From assembly GCA_910577335.1 (NCBI GenBank), contig CAJTMJ010000043.1, positions 1 to 27,394 of the forward strand: 27,394 nt of DNA. The letters run 5' to 3'. Position 1 is the stretch's first letter. Each line of letters starts with the position of its first letter. This DNA comes from an uncultured Duncaniella sp. Lineage in GTDB: Bacteria > Bacteroidota > Bacteroidia > Bacteroidales > Muribaculaceae. The notes under the pieces were generated by a model. The model was given only the letters and a program-made list of their open reading frames with translations, did not search any database and was not told the origin of the DNA. Both the position numbers and the translations under genes were made by a program. Below are positions 16,052 to 24,204 of the stretch, in pieces.

Positions 16052-16492
16052 TTATTCGAGAGTAATGAGAACAGCTCCTTCAAGCACTGAATCACCGGGA
16101 GTGACGGCGATTGAAGCAACTTTGCCGTCATATCCGGCATGGATGGCATTTTCCATCTTCATTGCTTCGAGTACCACTACTGTGTCTGAAGCTTTAACGG
16201 TGTCACCGACCTTAACAGGTACCTGCATAACAACACCGGGCAGCGGTGCTTTTACCTGAGTGCCACCGGTCTTTACCTGAGGCTTGGCAATAACCTTGGC
16301 ACCGCTTTCGGTGCGGGGAGCTGCTGACGGACGGGGAGCCGATACGATGGTTACAGGTTTCTCTGTCTTTTCGAGTTGAACTTTATAAGGAACACCGTTG
16401 ACCTCCACTTGGGCGAGATTATTGTCGATGTCGCCTATCTTCACCGAGTAGAGGTTACCATTGATTCTATATTTATATTCTTTCATTTTCAT
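16052..16492 (-). CDS. mmdC: Biotin carboxyl carrier subunit of the Na+-pumping decarboxylase
   Basis: The protein has 146 aa. It has a short N-terminal part (about 1-45, KEYKYRINGNLYSVKI) and a Pro/Ala-rich linker (about 50-80, SAPRPSAAPR). The C-terminal biotinyl/lipoyl domain (about 78-146) begins VKAPLPGVVMQV. The biotinylation motif is EAMKMEN (109-115), with Lys112 as the expected biotin site. It shuttles the carboxyl group from the carboxyltransferase to the membrane beta subunit. It lies 21 bp after the OadG-like gene and 14 bp before the beta subunit. Starting at Met3 instead of Met1 is possible and would change little. Confidence 0.93.
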   Translation of the reverse strand: MKMKEYKYRINGNLYSVKIGDIDNNLAQVEVNGVPYKVQLEKTEKPVTIVSAPRPSAAPRTESGAKVIAKPQVKTGGTQVKAPLPGVVMQVPVKVGDTVKASDTVVVLEAMKMENAIHAGYDGKVASIAVTPGDSVLEGAVLITLE

Positions 16493-16513
16493 GATTGTAT
16501 GGGTTGAAGGGGG

Positions 16514-17437
16514 TTAACGACGGGGTAATTCGCGGAGTCCGTATATCTTGGAGCTCCAAGGAGAATATGCCTTGCGCACCTTATTGATGGTGAGCACGGT
16601 GTTTTCACGGTCATGAGCGTCAAGATGCTCGGCGAGTGCGGCAGCGATGGCAGCGATGACTTCGCCTGAATCTTGCTCTTTGTGATGATCATCCATATCC
16701 TCATCTTCGGCAAGGGCTTTGATTTTGCGCTTGCGTGAGATGTTAGCTCCTATCTTGTTTATGATATTGAAGCAGATTGCGAGAACCAATAGCGCAGTGA
16801 ATACGATACACATTGCCATTATAGCCATACCGCCTCCTCGTGCATCCTGCTCGGCAAACATATCAACCTTGCTGTTGGTGCTCTTGATGATATTGTTGCT
16901 TGAGGGTGTGATGTATTTTTCGTTGGAGCCGTCACGCACTTCCCATGCGTCAGGATTGCCGGTACCACCTTCTCCATCCACTTTGCGGGCGTATGACTGA
17001 CCGGGTTTTAGGTCGCCGGGTATGACGATTTCGTCAATGAGCGAAATGCCGTTGGCGTCATAGATAGCCACATAGTTGTCCTCGCCGGGGGTGAAGGTGA
17101 AGTTCATGTGGAAAGTACCCTTGTTAGGCTCGCCGTCAGCCCAAAAGAGGATGTGTTGGCGAGAAGGAATCTCGGTGTTCACATCGCCTAAGGGGACGGG
17201 ATAAAGGGTATTGTTATTGCGGTCGTTGGTGAGGAAGACGCTTGAAATCTCCAGCGGTCCGAAGGTGGAGTTGAAAAGTTCCACCCAAGCTGAATATTTC
17301 CCGAAGTCATCCACGACACTTGAGGAGTCGTTTTCGATCATCACCTCATTGATGCGAAGACCGCGACGACCCTGTGCCGAGATGGCTACTACGCACGTCA
17401 GAGTCACCACGAGCAGCGTAAGAAGTCTCTTTTTCAT
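16514..17437 (-). CDS. Lamin-tail domain fused to an OadG-like gamma subunit
   Basis: The protein has 307 aa. A signal peptide (MKKRLLTLLVVTLTCVVAISA) is followed by an extracytoplasmic part at about 24-165 that looks like a lamin-tail (LTD) beta-sandwich (GLRINEVMIEN, YSAWVELFNS, LEISSVFLTND, RQHILFWADGEP, DNYVAIYDANG, LIDEIVIP). A single membrane helix spans about 203-228 (MAIMAMCIVFTALLVLAICF). The cytoplasmic tail holds an acidic/His patch (DEDMDDHHKEQD) and the OadG-like end EVIAAIAAALAEHL...SPWSSKIYGLR. Gamma subunits normally hold the decarboxylase complex together and are only about 80-120 aa, so the periplasmic domain is a large addition. It sits between the carboxyltransferase (18 bp upstream) and the biotin carrier (21 bp downstream), which supports its place in the complex. 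What the LTD binds is unknown. Confidence 0.8.
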   Translation of the reverse strand: MKKRLLTLLVVTLTCVVAISAQGRRGLRINEVMIENDSSSVVDDFGKYSAWVELFNSTFGPLEISSVFLTNDRNNNTLYPVPLGDVNTEIPSRQHILFWADGEPNKGTFHMNFTFTPGEDNYVAIYDANGISLIDEIVIPGDLKPGQSYARKVDGEGGTGNPDAWEVRDGSNEKYITPSSNNIIKSTNSKVDMFAEQDARGGGMAIMAMCIVFTALLVLAICFNIINKIGANISRKRKIKALAEDEDMDDHHKEQDSGEVIAAIAAALAEHLDAHDRENTVLTINKVRKAYSPWSSKIYGLRELPRR

Positions 17438-17455
17438 ATTAATGACAGGGATTAA

Positions 17456-19009
17456 TTAGAGAGGAATATTGCCGTGTTTCTTGGCAGGGTTAGTCACCTT
17501 CTTAGTGGCAAGCTGCTGGAGTGCGCGGATGACGCGGAAACGGGTGTTGCGCGGCTCGATCACATCGTCGATATAGCCGTAGCGGGCAGCGTTGTAGGGG
17601 TTGCAGAAGAGCTTGTTGTATTCCTCTTCCTTCTCCTGAAGAACCTTTGCGGGATCCTCGGCAGCCTTGGCTTCCTTAGCGTAGAGCACTTCGACAGCGC
17701 CTGCGCCACCCATAACTGCGATTTCAGCTGTAGGCCAAGCGTAGTTCATGTCGCCGCGGAGCTGCTTACATGACATCACGATATGGCTACCACCGTAGCT
17801 CTTGCGGAGTGTAACAGTGACTTTGGGCACTGTAGCTTCGCCGTAAGCGTAGAGAAGTTTTGCGCCGTGGAGGATCACACCGTTGTATTCCTGACCTGTA
17901 CCGGGGAGGAAGCCGGGGACATCCACGAGAGTTACCAACGGAATGTTGAAAGCGTCGCAGAAGCGGACGAAACGTGCGCCCTTGCGTGAAGCGTTGCTGT
18001 CGAGCACACCTGCGAGGAATTTAGGCTGGTTGGCTACCACACCTACTGCCTGACCGTTGAAACGTGCGAAACCGATGATGAGGTTCTTAGCGTAGTCACG
18101 CTGGATTTCAAGGAATTCACCATTATCGACGATTGCACCGATAACCTCATACATGTCGTAAGGACGGTTGGCTGAGTCGGGGATGATTTCATTGAGTGAA
18201 TCCTCAAGACGGTCGATGGGGTCGTTACATTCAACCAACGGCGGCTCTTCAAGGTTGTTCTGTGGGATGTAGCTGAAGAGCTTGCGGATGATACGCAATG
18301 TCTCTTCGCCGTCCTCGGCTGCGAAGTGAGCCACACCGCTCTTCTGAGAGTGTACGGTAGCGCCACCGAGAGCTTCTTGGGTTACATCTTCGCCGGTCAC
18401 AGTCTTCACAACCTTCGGACCTGTGAGGAACATGTGAGAAATTCCCTTGGTCATGATGGTGAAGTCGGTGAGGGCGGGAGAGTATACGGCACCGCCGGCA
18501 CACGGACCGAGGATACCTGAAATCTGAGGTATCACACCTGAAGCGAGGATGTTGCGCTGGAAGATTTCAGCATATCCCGCAAGTGCGTTGATACCTTCCT
18601 GAATACGGGCACCGCCTGAGTCGTTAAGACCTATGACGGGAGCGCCCATCTTCATAGCCATGTCCATGATCTTGCAGATCTTAAGAGCCATGGTTTCGCT
18701 CAAAGAACCACCGAACACGGTGAAATCCTGTGCGAAAATATAAACAAGGCGACCATCGATAGTACCGTAACCGGTTACCACGCCGTCACCTAAATAGCTT
18801 TTCTTTTCCTGTCCGAAGTTGTGGCAACGATGGCGCACAAACATGTCTATTTCTTCAAAAGAGCCTTCGTCGAGAAGCTGCGCAATGCGCTCGCAAGCGG
18901 TATATTTACCTCTTTCGTGTTGCTTCTGGATGGCTTTTTCGCCTCCACCGAGACGTGCCTCTTCGCGCAAAGCGATAAGCTCTTTTACTTTTTCAAGCTG
19001 ATTACTCAT
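17456..19009 (-). CDS. mmdA: Methylmalonyl-CoA/propionyl-CoA carboxyltransferase subunit
   Basis: The protein has 517 aa, the usual length for MmdA or 12S transcarboxylase subunits of the carboxyl transferase family. The two crotonase-fold halves each show their oxyanion-hole loop: GPCAGGAVYSP (168-178) and RKSYGGSHIVM (402-412). The CoA-side block DSGGARIQEG (130-139) and VDVPGFLPGTGQEYNG (362-377) are present. The C-terminus is KKHGNIPL, as in close family members. It moves the carboxyl group of (S)-methylmalonyl-CoA to biotin, giving propionyl-CoA. A biotin carboxylase gene is absent, which fits a decarboxylase and not a propionyl-CoA carboxylase. The gene follows mce by 49 bp. Confidence 0.95.
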   Translation of the reverse strand: MSNQLEKVKELIALREEARLGGGEKAIQKQHERGKYTACERIAQLLDEGSFEEIDMFVRHRCHNFGQEKKSYLGDGVVTGYGTIDGRLVYIFAQDFTVFGGSLSETMALKICKIMDMAMKMGAPVIGLNDSGGARIQEGINALAGYAEIFQRNILASGVIPQISGILGPCAGGAVYSPALTDFTIMTKGISHMFLTGPKVVKTVTGEDVTQEALGGATVHSQKSGVAHFAAEDGEETLRIIRKLFSYIPQNNLEEPPLVECNDPIDRLEDSLNEIIPDSANRPYDMYEVIGAIVDNGEFLEIQRDYAKNLIIGFARFNGQAVGVVANQPKFLAGVLDSNASRKGARFVRFCDAFNIPLVTLVDVPGFLPGTGQEYNGVILHGAKLLYAYGEATVPKVTVTLRKSYGGSHIVMSCKQLRGDMNYAWPTAEIAVMGGAGAVEVLYAKEAKAAEDPAKVLQEKEEEYNKLFCNPYNAARYGYIDDVIEPRNTRFRVIRALQQLATKKVTNPAKKHGNIPL

Positions 19010-19058
19010 TTGGTTTTGTGAGTTGTGGGTAGTGAATGTATGTGAGTTTTATCTCTGA

Positions 19059-19478
19059 TTATTTGTTGGGATCCTCGCAAAGCTCGATGAGGGTACCACA
19101 AGTTGATTTCGGGTGAAGGAATGCGATGTTGAGACCTTCGGCTCCCTTGCGGGGTGCTTTGTCGATAAGACGGCAACCTTTGCCTTCCACTTCTGCGAGA
19201 GCGTTGGCAACGCCGTCCTCGATAGCGAATGCAATGTGCTGTATGCCACCGCGTCCGCCATTGTTGGCTATGAATTTAGAGATAGCGCTTTCGGGAGATG
19301 TGCCTTCGAGAAGCTCGATTTTAGTTGCGCCTACCTTGAAAAAGGCTGTGCGTACTTTCTGATCAGCTACTTCTTCGATTGCGAAGCATTTGAGACCAAG
19401 AGTGTTTTCGTAAAAAGCGATTGCTTCTTCGAGGTTAGGTACTGCTATACCTACATGTTCGATGTGTGAAATATCCAT
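19059..19478 (-). CDS. mce: Methylmalonyl-CoA epimerase
   Basis: The protein has 139 aa and belongs to the glyoxalase/VOC metalloenzyme superfamily. I start it at the ATG at 19478 (MDISHIEHVGIAVPNL), the usual N-terminus of the family. The frame is open to 19580, but that part overlaps the promoter. Likely metal ligands are His8 (HVGIAV), Glu55 (KIELLEG), His81 (IQHIAFAI) and Glu132 (TLIELCE), matching the His/Gln-or-Glu/His/Glu set of known epimerases. It interconverts (R)- and (S)-methylmalonyl-CoA, linking the B12-dependent mutase (not in this window) to the decarboxylase encoded just downstream. It is the first gene of the operon. Confidence 0.93.
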   Translation of the reverse strand: MDISHIEHVGIAVPNLEEAIAFYENTLGLKCFAIEEVADQKVRTAFFKVGATKIELLEGTSPESAISKFIANNGGRGGIQHIAFAIEDGVANALAEVEGKGCRLIDKAPRKGAEGLNIAFLHPKSTCGTLIELCEDPNK

Positions 19479-19549
19479 GATACAGTGATGGTTGATTAGT
19501 TTTTGTTGATTTTCTTGAATGCTTGGCGAAAAGACACTTTTCACCGTTG

Positions 19550-19581
19550 CAAATTTAAGGATAAAAATTGTGGATGGCAAA
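19550..19581 (-). promoter_or_regulatory. Promoter of the mce-mmdA operon
   Basis: On the minus strand TTTG (19581-19578), a 20-bp spacer and TAAATTTG (19557-19550) match the Bacteroidetes consensus fully. The start of transcription is predicted near 19543, about 65 nt before the mce ATG. The -33 box is part of the T-run that follows the hairpin at 19584-19659. Confidence 0.75.
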
Positions 19582-19583
19582 AT

Positions 19584-19659
19584 AAAACCCGCTAAATGTT
19601 AATGAACTGATTTAAACTTTTAATAAAATGTTTAAATCAGTTTAATTAAAGCGGGTTTT
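19584..19659. terminator. Two-tier hairpin terminator of the lipoprotein gene
   Basis: The outer arms AAAACCCGC (19584-19592) and GCGGGTTTT (19651-19659) form a 9-bp stem. The inner arms AACTGATTTAAAC (19605-19617) and GTTTAAATCAGTT (19630-19642) form a 13-bp stem. An internal loop of 12 and 8 nt separates the two. On the minus strand the outer stem runs into TTTTATTTTG, a good U-tail. It starts 24 nt after the stop codon of the minus-strand lipoprotein gene at 19684. The plus-strand side also ends in TTTT, so it may act in both directions. Confidence 0.75.
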
Positions 19660-19683
19660 AAATTACTGATATGTCAAAATATT

Positions 19684-20106
19684 TCAGGGAAGCGCATAAA
19701 AATTCTGATAATATGTGTCTATGTCGGGATAATACATAGGGTCAGAGTCGGAAATATACACTCCGAGATGATTGGGGGTGAGACGGTCAATGATCCAGTA
19801 TTCCCATCCGAAACCATCCATATAGATGGCTATGGTTGAGAAGTCGTAATCGGGTTCCCACGTGAAGTAATACACGTTGTTCTCGTATGCGCCGTTGGAA
19901 TATTCGGTATACAGTTCGTATTCGCCTGACCCGTCAGGGAAGAAGTCCCAGTATTCGCAGCTGAAACGGTCGGGGAACTCGGCTTCGGCATACCATGTGG
20001 TTGACGTGAGATTGATTGATGCCATGTCACGATAATCATCGTCTGGACTACATCCCTGCAGTGCTATTCCTATAACCACCGCCAATAATAGTAGGGCTTT
20101 TTTCAT
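19684..20106 (-). CDS. Small acidic lipoprotein of unknown function
   Basis: The protein has 140 aa. The signal peptide ends in ALQGC (Cys19), a lipobox, followed by SPDDDYRD, an acidic stretch that fits surface export in Bacteroidetes. The mature part is rich in Tyr, Trp and Asp, with a pattern of short beta strands (TSTTWYAEAEF, YWDFFPDGSGEYELY, YYFTWEPDYDFSTIAIYMD, EYWIIDRLTPNHLGVYI). This resembles the small lipocalin-like lipoproteins common in Bacteroidales, but I cannot name the family. It is a single-gene unit with its own promoter (20137-20169) and terminator (19584-19659), placed between the propionate operon and the arabinose cluster. Confidence 0.78.
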   Translation of the reverse strand: MKKALLLLAVVIGIALQGCSPDDDYRDMASINLTSTTWYAEAEFPDRFSCEYWDFFPDGSGEYELYTEYSNGAYENNVYYFTWEPDYDFSTIAIYMDGFGWEYWIIDRLTPNHLGVYISDSDPMYYPDIDTYYQNFYALP

Positions 20107-20136
20107 AATTCAGTACCTATCAGTGTTAGTAAGTCG

Positions 20137-20169
20137 CAAAGGTATTAAAATCATTTGAAAATATACAAA
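20137..20169 (-). promoter_or_regulatory. Promoter of the small lipoprotein gene
   Basis: On the minus strand TTTG (20169-20166), a 21-bp spacer and TACCTTTG (20144-20137) match the consensus fully. The predicted start is near 20130, giving a leader of about 24 nt. The -33 box lies inside the T-run of the preceding terminator. Confidence 0.72.
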
Positions 20170-20198
20170 AATCCGGAGGTTATTTGGACCCCCGGATT
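20170..20198 (-). terminator. Terminator of the arabinose cluster after araB
   Basis: AATCCGG (20170-20176) pairs with CCGGATT (20192-20198). The inner pairs GG (20178-20179) with CC (20089-relative position 20189-20190) extend the stem past one mismatch. On the minus strand the stem runs into TTTTTG. It lies 35 nt after the araB stop codon. Confidence 0.7.
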
Positions 20199-20233
20199 CT
20201 TGTAATTGAATCTTTTATTTTATTGCAGCCTTA

Positions 20234-21832
20234 CTATGCTTTGGCTTCGACTGCGGCACGTTCGATGGCGAGACCACGCTTGTAGTTCTCGATGTAGGCG
20301 TTGAAGCCTTCAACATCCTCAGGAGTGGGAGCTATTTCCACGCCTGCGTCGCCAAGGAATACCTTGTCGTTGAGCCAGCCGGCAAGCGACTGATTCTTAT
20401 CGTTGTTGATAAGATAAGATGCAAGAAGGGCGATACCCCAAGCGCCACCTTCGCCTGCGGTCTCCATTACGGAAATGGGAGAGTTAAGGGCAGCGGCAAG
20501 TATGCGCTGACCAACGCCGGGAGTCTTGAACAGACCGCCGTGACCGGTGATGCGGTCAACCTCGACTTTTTCCTCATTGAAGAGGATGTCGTTGCCTATC
20601 TTCAACACACCCACAGCTGCGTAGAGGTTGGCTCGCATGAAGTTGGCGAGAGTAAACTTATCGTTGGCTGAACGCACGAACAGGGGACGACCTTCGGCAA
20701 GACCGGTGACAGGCTCGCCTGAAAAATAGTTGTAGGCGATGAGACCTCCGCAATCGGGCGAACCGTTGAGTGCTGCATTGTAAAGCTTTCCAAACAGTTC
20801 TGTCATGTCAACCTTGATACCCATCAGTTCCTCGAACTCCTTGAAGATGTTAACCCAAGCATTGAGGTCGGATGTGCAGTTGTTGCAGTGTACCATTGCC
20901 ACAAGGCTTCCGTCAGGTGTAGTCACCATGTCAATCATCTCATAGGGCTTTGACAGCTCTTTTTCAAGAACAATCATTGAGAATGACGAGGTTCCGGCTG
21001 ACACATTGCCTGTGCGCTGCAGCACGGCATTGGTGGCGACCATACCGGTTCCGGCATCACCTTCGGGAGGACAGAAGGGCGCTCCCGGTTTCAGATGACC
21101 GGACACGTCGAGTTTTCTTGCACCTTCCTCGGTGAGCACACCTGCGTCCTGACCGGCTTCGAGTGATTTGGGAAGTATGTCAAGGAGCTTCCAAGGATAG
21201 CCTTTTGGTGCCACGAGATTGTCAAATTTCTCAACCATCGCAGCGGAGTAGTCCTTGGTGGCGGGGTCGATGGGGAGCATACCTGAAGCGTCGCCTACGC
21301 CGAGAACCTTCTCGCCTGTGAGCTGCCAGTGGATATAGCCGGCAAGAGTGGTGAGGAAAGTTATATCTTTCACGTGAGGTTCATCGTCAAGGATCGCCTG
21401 ATAGAGGTGTGAGATGCTCCAACGCAAAGGTATGTTGTAGACAAAAAGCTCTGACAACTCGGCTGCAGCCTTCCCGGTATTGGTGTTTCGCCAAGTGCGG
21501 AACGGCACAAGGATTTCGGCTTTGTCGTTGAAAGGCATGTAGCCGTGCATCATTGCGCTGATACCTATTGCTGCAAGCTCTTCAATCTCAGTGTCGTATT
21601 CCTTGCGCACATTGGCACGGAGGTCGGCATAGCAGTCCTGAAGTCCATACCAGATGGCTTCGGTGCTGTAGGTCCACAGACCGTTGACCAGCTGGTTTTC
21701 CCATTCATGGCTACCCTGAGCTATGGGCTTGTTCTCCTCGTCCACGAGAACGGCTTTGATTCGTGTGGAGCCGAATTCGATACCGAGGATGGCTTTGCCT
21801 TGCTCAATGGTGGTTTTAGCGTCTAATTTCAT
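20234..21832 (-). CDS. araB: Ribulokinase-type FGGY carbohydrate kinase
   Basis: The protein has 532 aa and belongs to the FGGY kinase family. The N-terminal nucleotide-binding strand-turn is ILGIEFGSTRIKAVLVDEE (15-33), and IGISAMMHGYMPF follows in the substrate-side region. The C-terminal ATPase half holds NVSAGTSSFSM, DRITGHGGLFKTPG (the FGGY GGxxK-type block) and ETAGEGGAWGIALLASYL. The expected reaction is ATP-dependent phosphorylation of L-ribulose to L-ribulose 5-phosphate. Specificity is inferred from its place 9 bp after the arabinose isomerase gene and near the 4-epimerase gene. Taken alone, a related pentulose substrate would be possible. It is the last gene of the cluster and is followed by a terminator. 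Confidence 0.9.
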   Translation of the reverse strand: MKLDAKTTIEQGKAILGIEFGSTRIKAVLVDEENKPIAQGSHEWENQLVNGLWTYSTEAIWYGLQDCYADLRANVRKEYDTEIEELAAIGISAMMHGYMPFNDKAEILVPFRTWRNTNTGKAAAELSELFVYNIPLRWSISHLYQAILDDEPHVKDITFLTTLAGYIHWQLTGEKVLGVGDASGMLPIDPATKDYSAAMVEKFDNLVAPKGYPWKLLDILPKSLEAGQDAGVLTEEGARKLDVSGHLKPGAPFCPPEGDAGTGMVATNAVLQRTGNVSAGTSSFSMIVLEKELSKPYEMIDMVTTPDGSLVAMVHCNNCTSDLNAWVNIFKEFEELMGIKVDMTELFGKLYNAALNGSPDCGGLIAYNYFSGEPVTGLAEGRPLFVRSANDKFTLANFMRANLYAAVGVLKIGNDILFNEEKVEVDRITGHGGLFKTPGVGQRILAAALNSPISVMETAGEGGAWGIALLASYLINNDKNQSLAGWLNDKVFLGDAGVEIAPTPEDVEGFNAYIENYKRGLAIERAAVEAKA

Positions 21833-21841
21833 GGGCGTTTA

Positions 21842-23377
21842 TTAGAGGTAAAGAGACTTATTGAGCATGTAGTATACTTCGCCAAGGCGCAAAGAGTTCT
21901 TGAAGCCCTCTATGTTGGTATCCTTGTCGATATGTACCATTTCGATACCTGCTATTTCTGCGTAATCTTCCCAGAATTCGGGAGTTACGTCATAAGAGAA
22001 GCAAGAGTGGTGTGTGCCGCCGGCAAGAATCCATGCTGTAGCGCCGATCTCGAAGTTAGGCTGCGGAATCCAGAGTGCGGAAGCAACGGGGAGTTTGGGT
22101 AACGGCTTTGACTTGATACATTCAACGTCATTGACAATCAGACGGAAACGGTTGCCCATGTCAACGACTGTGGCAGTCACACCGGCACCGGGTTTAGAGG
22201 TGAACACGAGACGTGCGGTAGGTGTCTTGCGAACACCGATGCCGAGGAAGTGAACTTCGAGACGCGGACGTTCCTCAGCGATGAGCGGACATACCTCAAG
22301 CATGTGAGCCTGAAGGATGGAGCTTTGCTTGCCGTCGAAGTTGAGAGTGTAGTCCTCAAGGAATGAGCAGCCGCCGTTCATGCCACGGGTCATCACCCAA
22401 AGTGTGCGGTAAAGAGCTGCCGATTTCCAGTCGCCTTCGGCACCGAAACCGTAGCCTTCAGCCATCAGACGCTGAGAAGCGAGACCGGGAATCTGATCGA
22501 AGCCTCTGCCGGTAACGTCAACGTTAACATCGCCGAGGTCGTCGAAGTTGGTAGTGAAACCTTTGGCACCCTTGGCTTCAAGCACAGCACGGAGGGTGAG
22601 CTCAGCCTTTGCAGAGTTCCAAACTTTGCGGTAAGCTTCGGTGGATTTGTCTTCGAGTGAAGCGTCGTGAGCGTAGAGGGTGAAATATTCTTTTGCGAGA
22701 GCGTCAACATCTTCATCCTTAACAGCGTCGAAGAAGGGCATCACTTCGCTGAAAGGCATGTAGTCAACGTGGTAGCCCATGCGGATTTCGGCTTCAACCT
22801 TGTCACCGTCGGTAACAGCCACATTGTTCATCTGGTCGCCGAAGCGGATGATACGCATGTCCTGAGAGTCAGCCCAAGCCACGCAGACACGCTGCCATAC
22901 GGCGATGCGTTTCTGAGTTTCCTCATCTTTCCAGTATCCGGTCACCACTTTGCGGCGCACACGCATACGTGCGCAGATGTGTCCAAATTCACGGTCGCCG
23001 TGAGCACTCTGGTTGAGGTTCATGAAATCCATATCCATAGTGTCCCAAGGTATTTCAGCGTTATACTGGGTATGGAAGTGGAGAAGGGGCTTGCTGAGGA
23101 TTTTCAAACCGTGAATCCACATTTTGGCGGGTGAGAAAGTATGCATCCAAGTGATGATACCGGCGCAGTGCGGGTCATTGTTGGCGGCTTTCATTATATC
23201 CTCTACCTCGTGAGATGAGTTTGCAGTGCCTTTATAGACTACTTTTACAGGGAGGTTTCCGGAGTTGTTAAGACCTTCAACCATTTCTTTTGAGTGTGCG
23301 TCTACAGCTACCACTGCATCACCACCATAGAGTAACTGAGCACCTGTTACCCACCATATTTCATAATTGTTGTACAT
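21842..23377 (-). CDS. araA: L-arabinose isomerase
   Basis: The protein has 511 aa, matching the roughly 500 aa of the family. It starts MYNNYEIWWVTGAQLLYG, the usual AraA N-terminus. The four residues that bind Mn2+ in E. coli AraA have clear counterparts: Glu314 in GAEGDWKSAAL, Glu341 in SFLEDYTLNF, His358 in QAHMLEVCPLIA, and His456 or His457 in GGTHHSCFS. It converts L-arabinose to L-ribulose in the cytoplasm. The gene lies 99 bp after araD and 9 bp before araB. The 99-bp gap holds no promoter that I can recognise. Confidence 0.96.
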   Translation of the reverse strand: MYNNYEIWWVTGAQLLYGGDAVVAVDAHSKEMVEGLNNSGNLPVKVVYKGTANSSHEVEDIMKAANNDPHCAGIITWMHTFSPAKMWIHGLKILSKPLLHFHTQYNAEIPWDTMDMDFMNLNQSAHGDREFGHICARMRVRRKVVTGYWKDEETQKRIAVWQRVCVAWADSQDMRIIRFGDQMNNVAVTDGDKVEAEIRMGYHVDYMPFSEVMPFFDAVKDEDVDALAKEYFTLYAHDASLEDKSTEAYRKVWNSAKAELTLRAVLEAKGAKGFTTNFDDLGDVNVDVTGRGFDQIPGLASQRLMAEGYGFGAEGDWKSAALYRTLWVMTRGMNGGCSFLEDYTLNFDGKQSSILQAHMLEVCPLIAEERPRLEVHFLGIGVRKTPTARLVFTSKPGAGVTATVVDMGNRFRLIVNDVECIKSKPLPKLPVASALWIPQPNFEIGATAWILAGGTHHSCFSYDVTPEFWEDYAEIAGIEMVHIDKDTNIEGFKNSLRLGEVYYMLNKSLYL

Positions 23378-23476
23378 GATTTTTTAATTTTTTTGAGGGT
23401 TAGTTATTTGGTTGGGTGTGGTATTACGCACCTTTCCATGTTTGAATCTTGATCATTGCCTACGTAGTGTATTGCG

Positions 23477-24169
23477 TCACTTCTTTTGCCCGTAGTAGGC
23501 GTTGGGACCGTGTTTGCGTGAGAAGTGCTTTTCAATGAGGAGGGGATTCATTGTGAGCTTGGGGTTGATTTGATAGGCAATGGAAGCCATTTTTGCAACC
23601 TGCTCCAATACCACGGCGTTGTGAACCGCTTCGGCGGGTGATTTGCCCCATGTGAAGGGGCCGTGGTTCTTCACAAGCACTCCGGGTGTATGGATAGGAT
23701 TCATACCTTCGAAACGGCGAACTATCACATTGCCGGTTTCAAGTTCGTAATCGCCTCTGACTTCCACTTCGCTCATGTCGGCTGTGCAAGGTATTGCCTG
23801 ATGGAAATAGTCGGCGTGGGTTGTGCCGATATTGGGAAGATCGATGCCAGCCTGTGCCCAAGCAGTGGCGTAGGTGGAGTGAGTGTGTACCACGCCGCCG
23901 ATTTCGGGGAATGCGCGGTAGAGCACGAGGTGGGTGGGAGTGTCGGACGATGGTCGGAGTTTACCTTCCACAACTTCGCCTGTCTCAAGGCTTACCACCA
24001 CCATGTCATCAGCGGTCATAACGTCGTAATCGACACCGCTCGGTTTGATGACAACAAGACCTTTCTCACGGTCGATGCCTGACACGTTTCCCCAAGTGAA
24101 AATGACGAGTCCATGTTTCACGAGATCCATGTTGGCACGGTATACTTTTTCTTTTAAATCTTCAAGCAT
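23477..24169 (-). CDS. araD: L-ribulose-5-phosphate 4-epimerase
   Basis: The protein has 230 aa of the class II aldolase/AraD family (E. coli AraD has 231). The Zn2+ site is visible: Asp76 in SSDTPTH, His95 and His97 in VVHTHSTYATAW, and His169 in VKNHGPF. The catalytic Asp120 (TTHADYF) and a C-terminal Tyr (AYYGQKK) are also present. It converts L-ribulose 5-phosphate to D-xylulose 5-phosphate, feeding the pentose phosphate pathway. It follows the Na+/sugar symporter gene by 91 bp, a gap filled mostly by a strong hairpin. Confidence 0.95.
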   Translation of the reverse strand: MLEDLKEKVYRANMDLVKHGLVIFTWGNVSGIDREKGLVVIKPSGVDYDVMTADDMVVVSLETGEVVEGKLRPSSDTPTHLVLYRAFPEIGGVVHTHSTYATAWAQAGIDLPNIGTTHADYFHQAIPCTADMSEVEVRGDYELETGNVIVRRFEGMNPIHTPGVLVKNHGPFTWGKSPAEAVHNAVVLEQVAKMASIAYQINPKLTMNPLLIEKHFSRKHGPNAYYGQKK

Positions 24170-24204
24170 GATAGTGTTAAATGTCTGAAAACGTTATGTT
24201 TGAT

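Noticed and set aside
17456..19478. Propionyl-CoA carboxylase as the role of the carboxyltransferase operon
   Set aside because: No biotin carboxylase gene is present, while Na+-pump beta, OadG-like and biotin carrier subunits and the epimerase are encoded in tandem. This fits methylmalonyl-CoA decarboxylase.
19479..19580. N-terminal extension of methylmalonyl-CoA epimerase
   Set aside because: It covers the -33/-7 promoter and precedes the standard family start MDISHIEHVGIAV.
22667..23134. 155-aa plus-strand frame inside araA
   Set aside because: It is His/Val-rich, as expected from the complement of the araA reading frame, and AraA is intact with all metal ligands.
24195..24202. Plus-strand TATGTTTG as a -7 promoter box
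   Set aside because: There is no TTTG 19-21 bp upstream and no plus-strand gene downstream, so it is probably a chance match.
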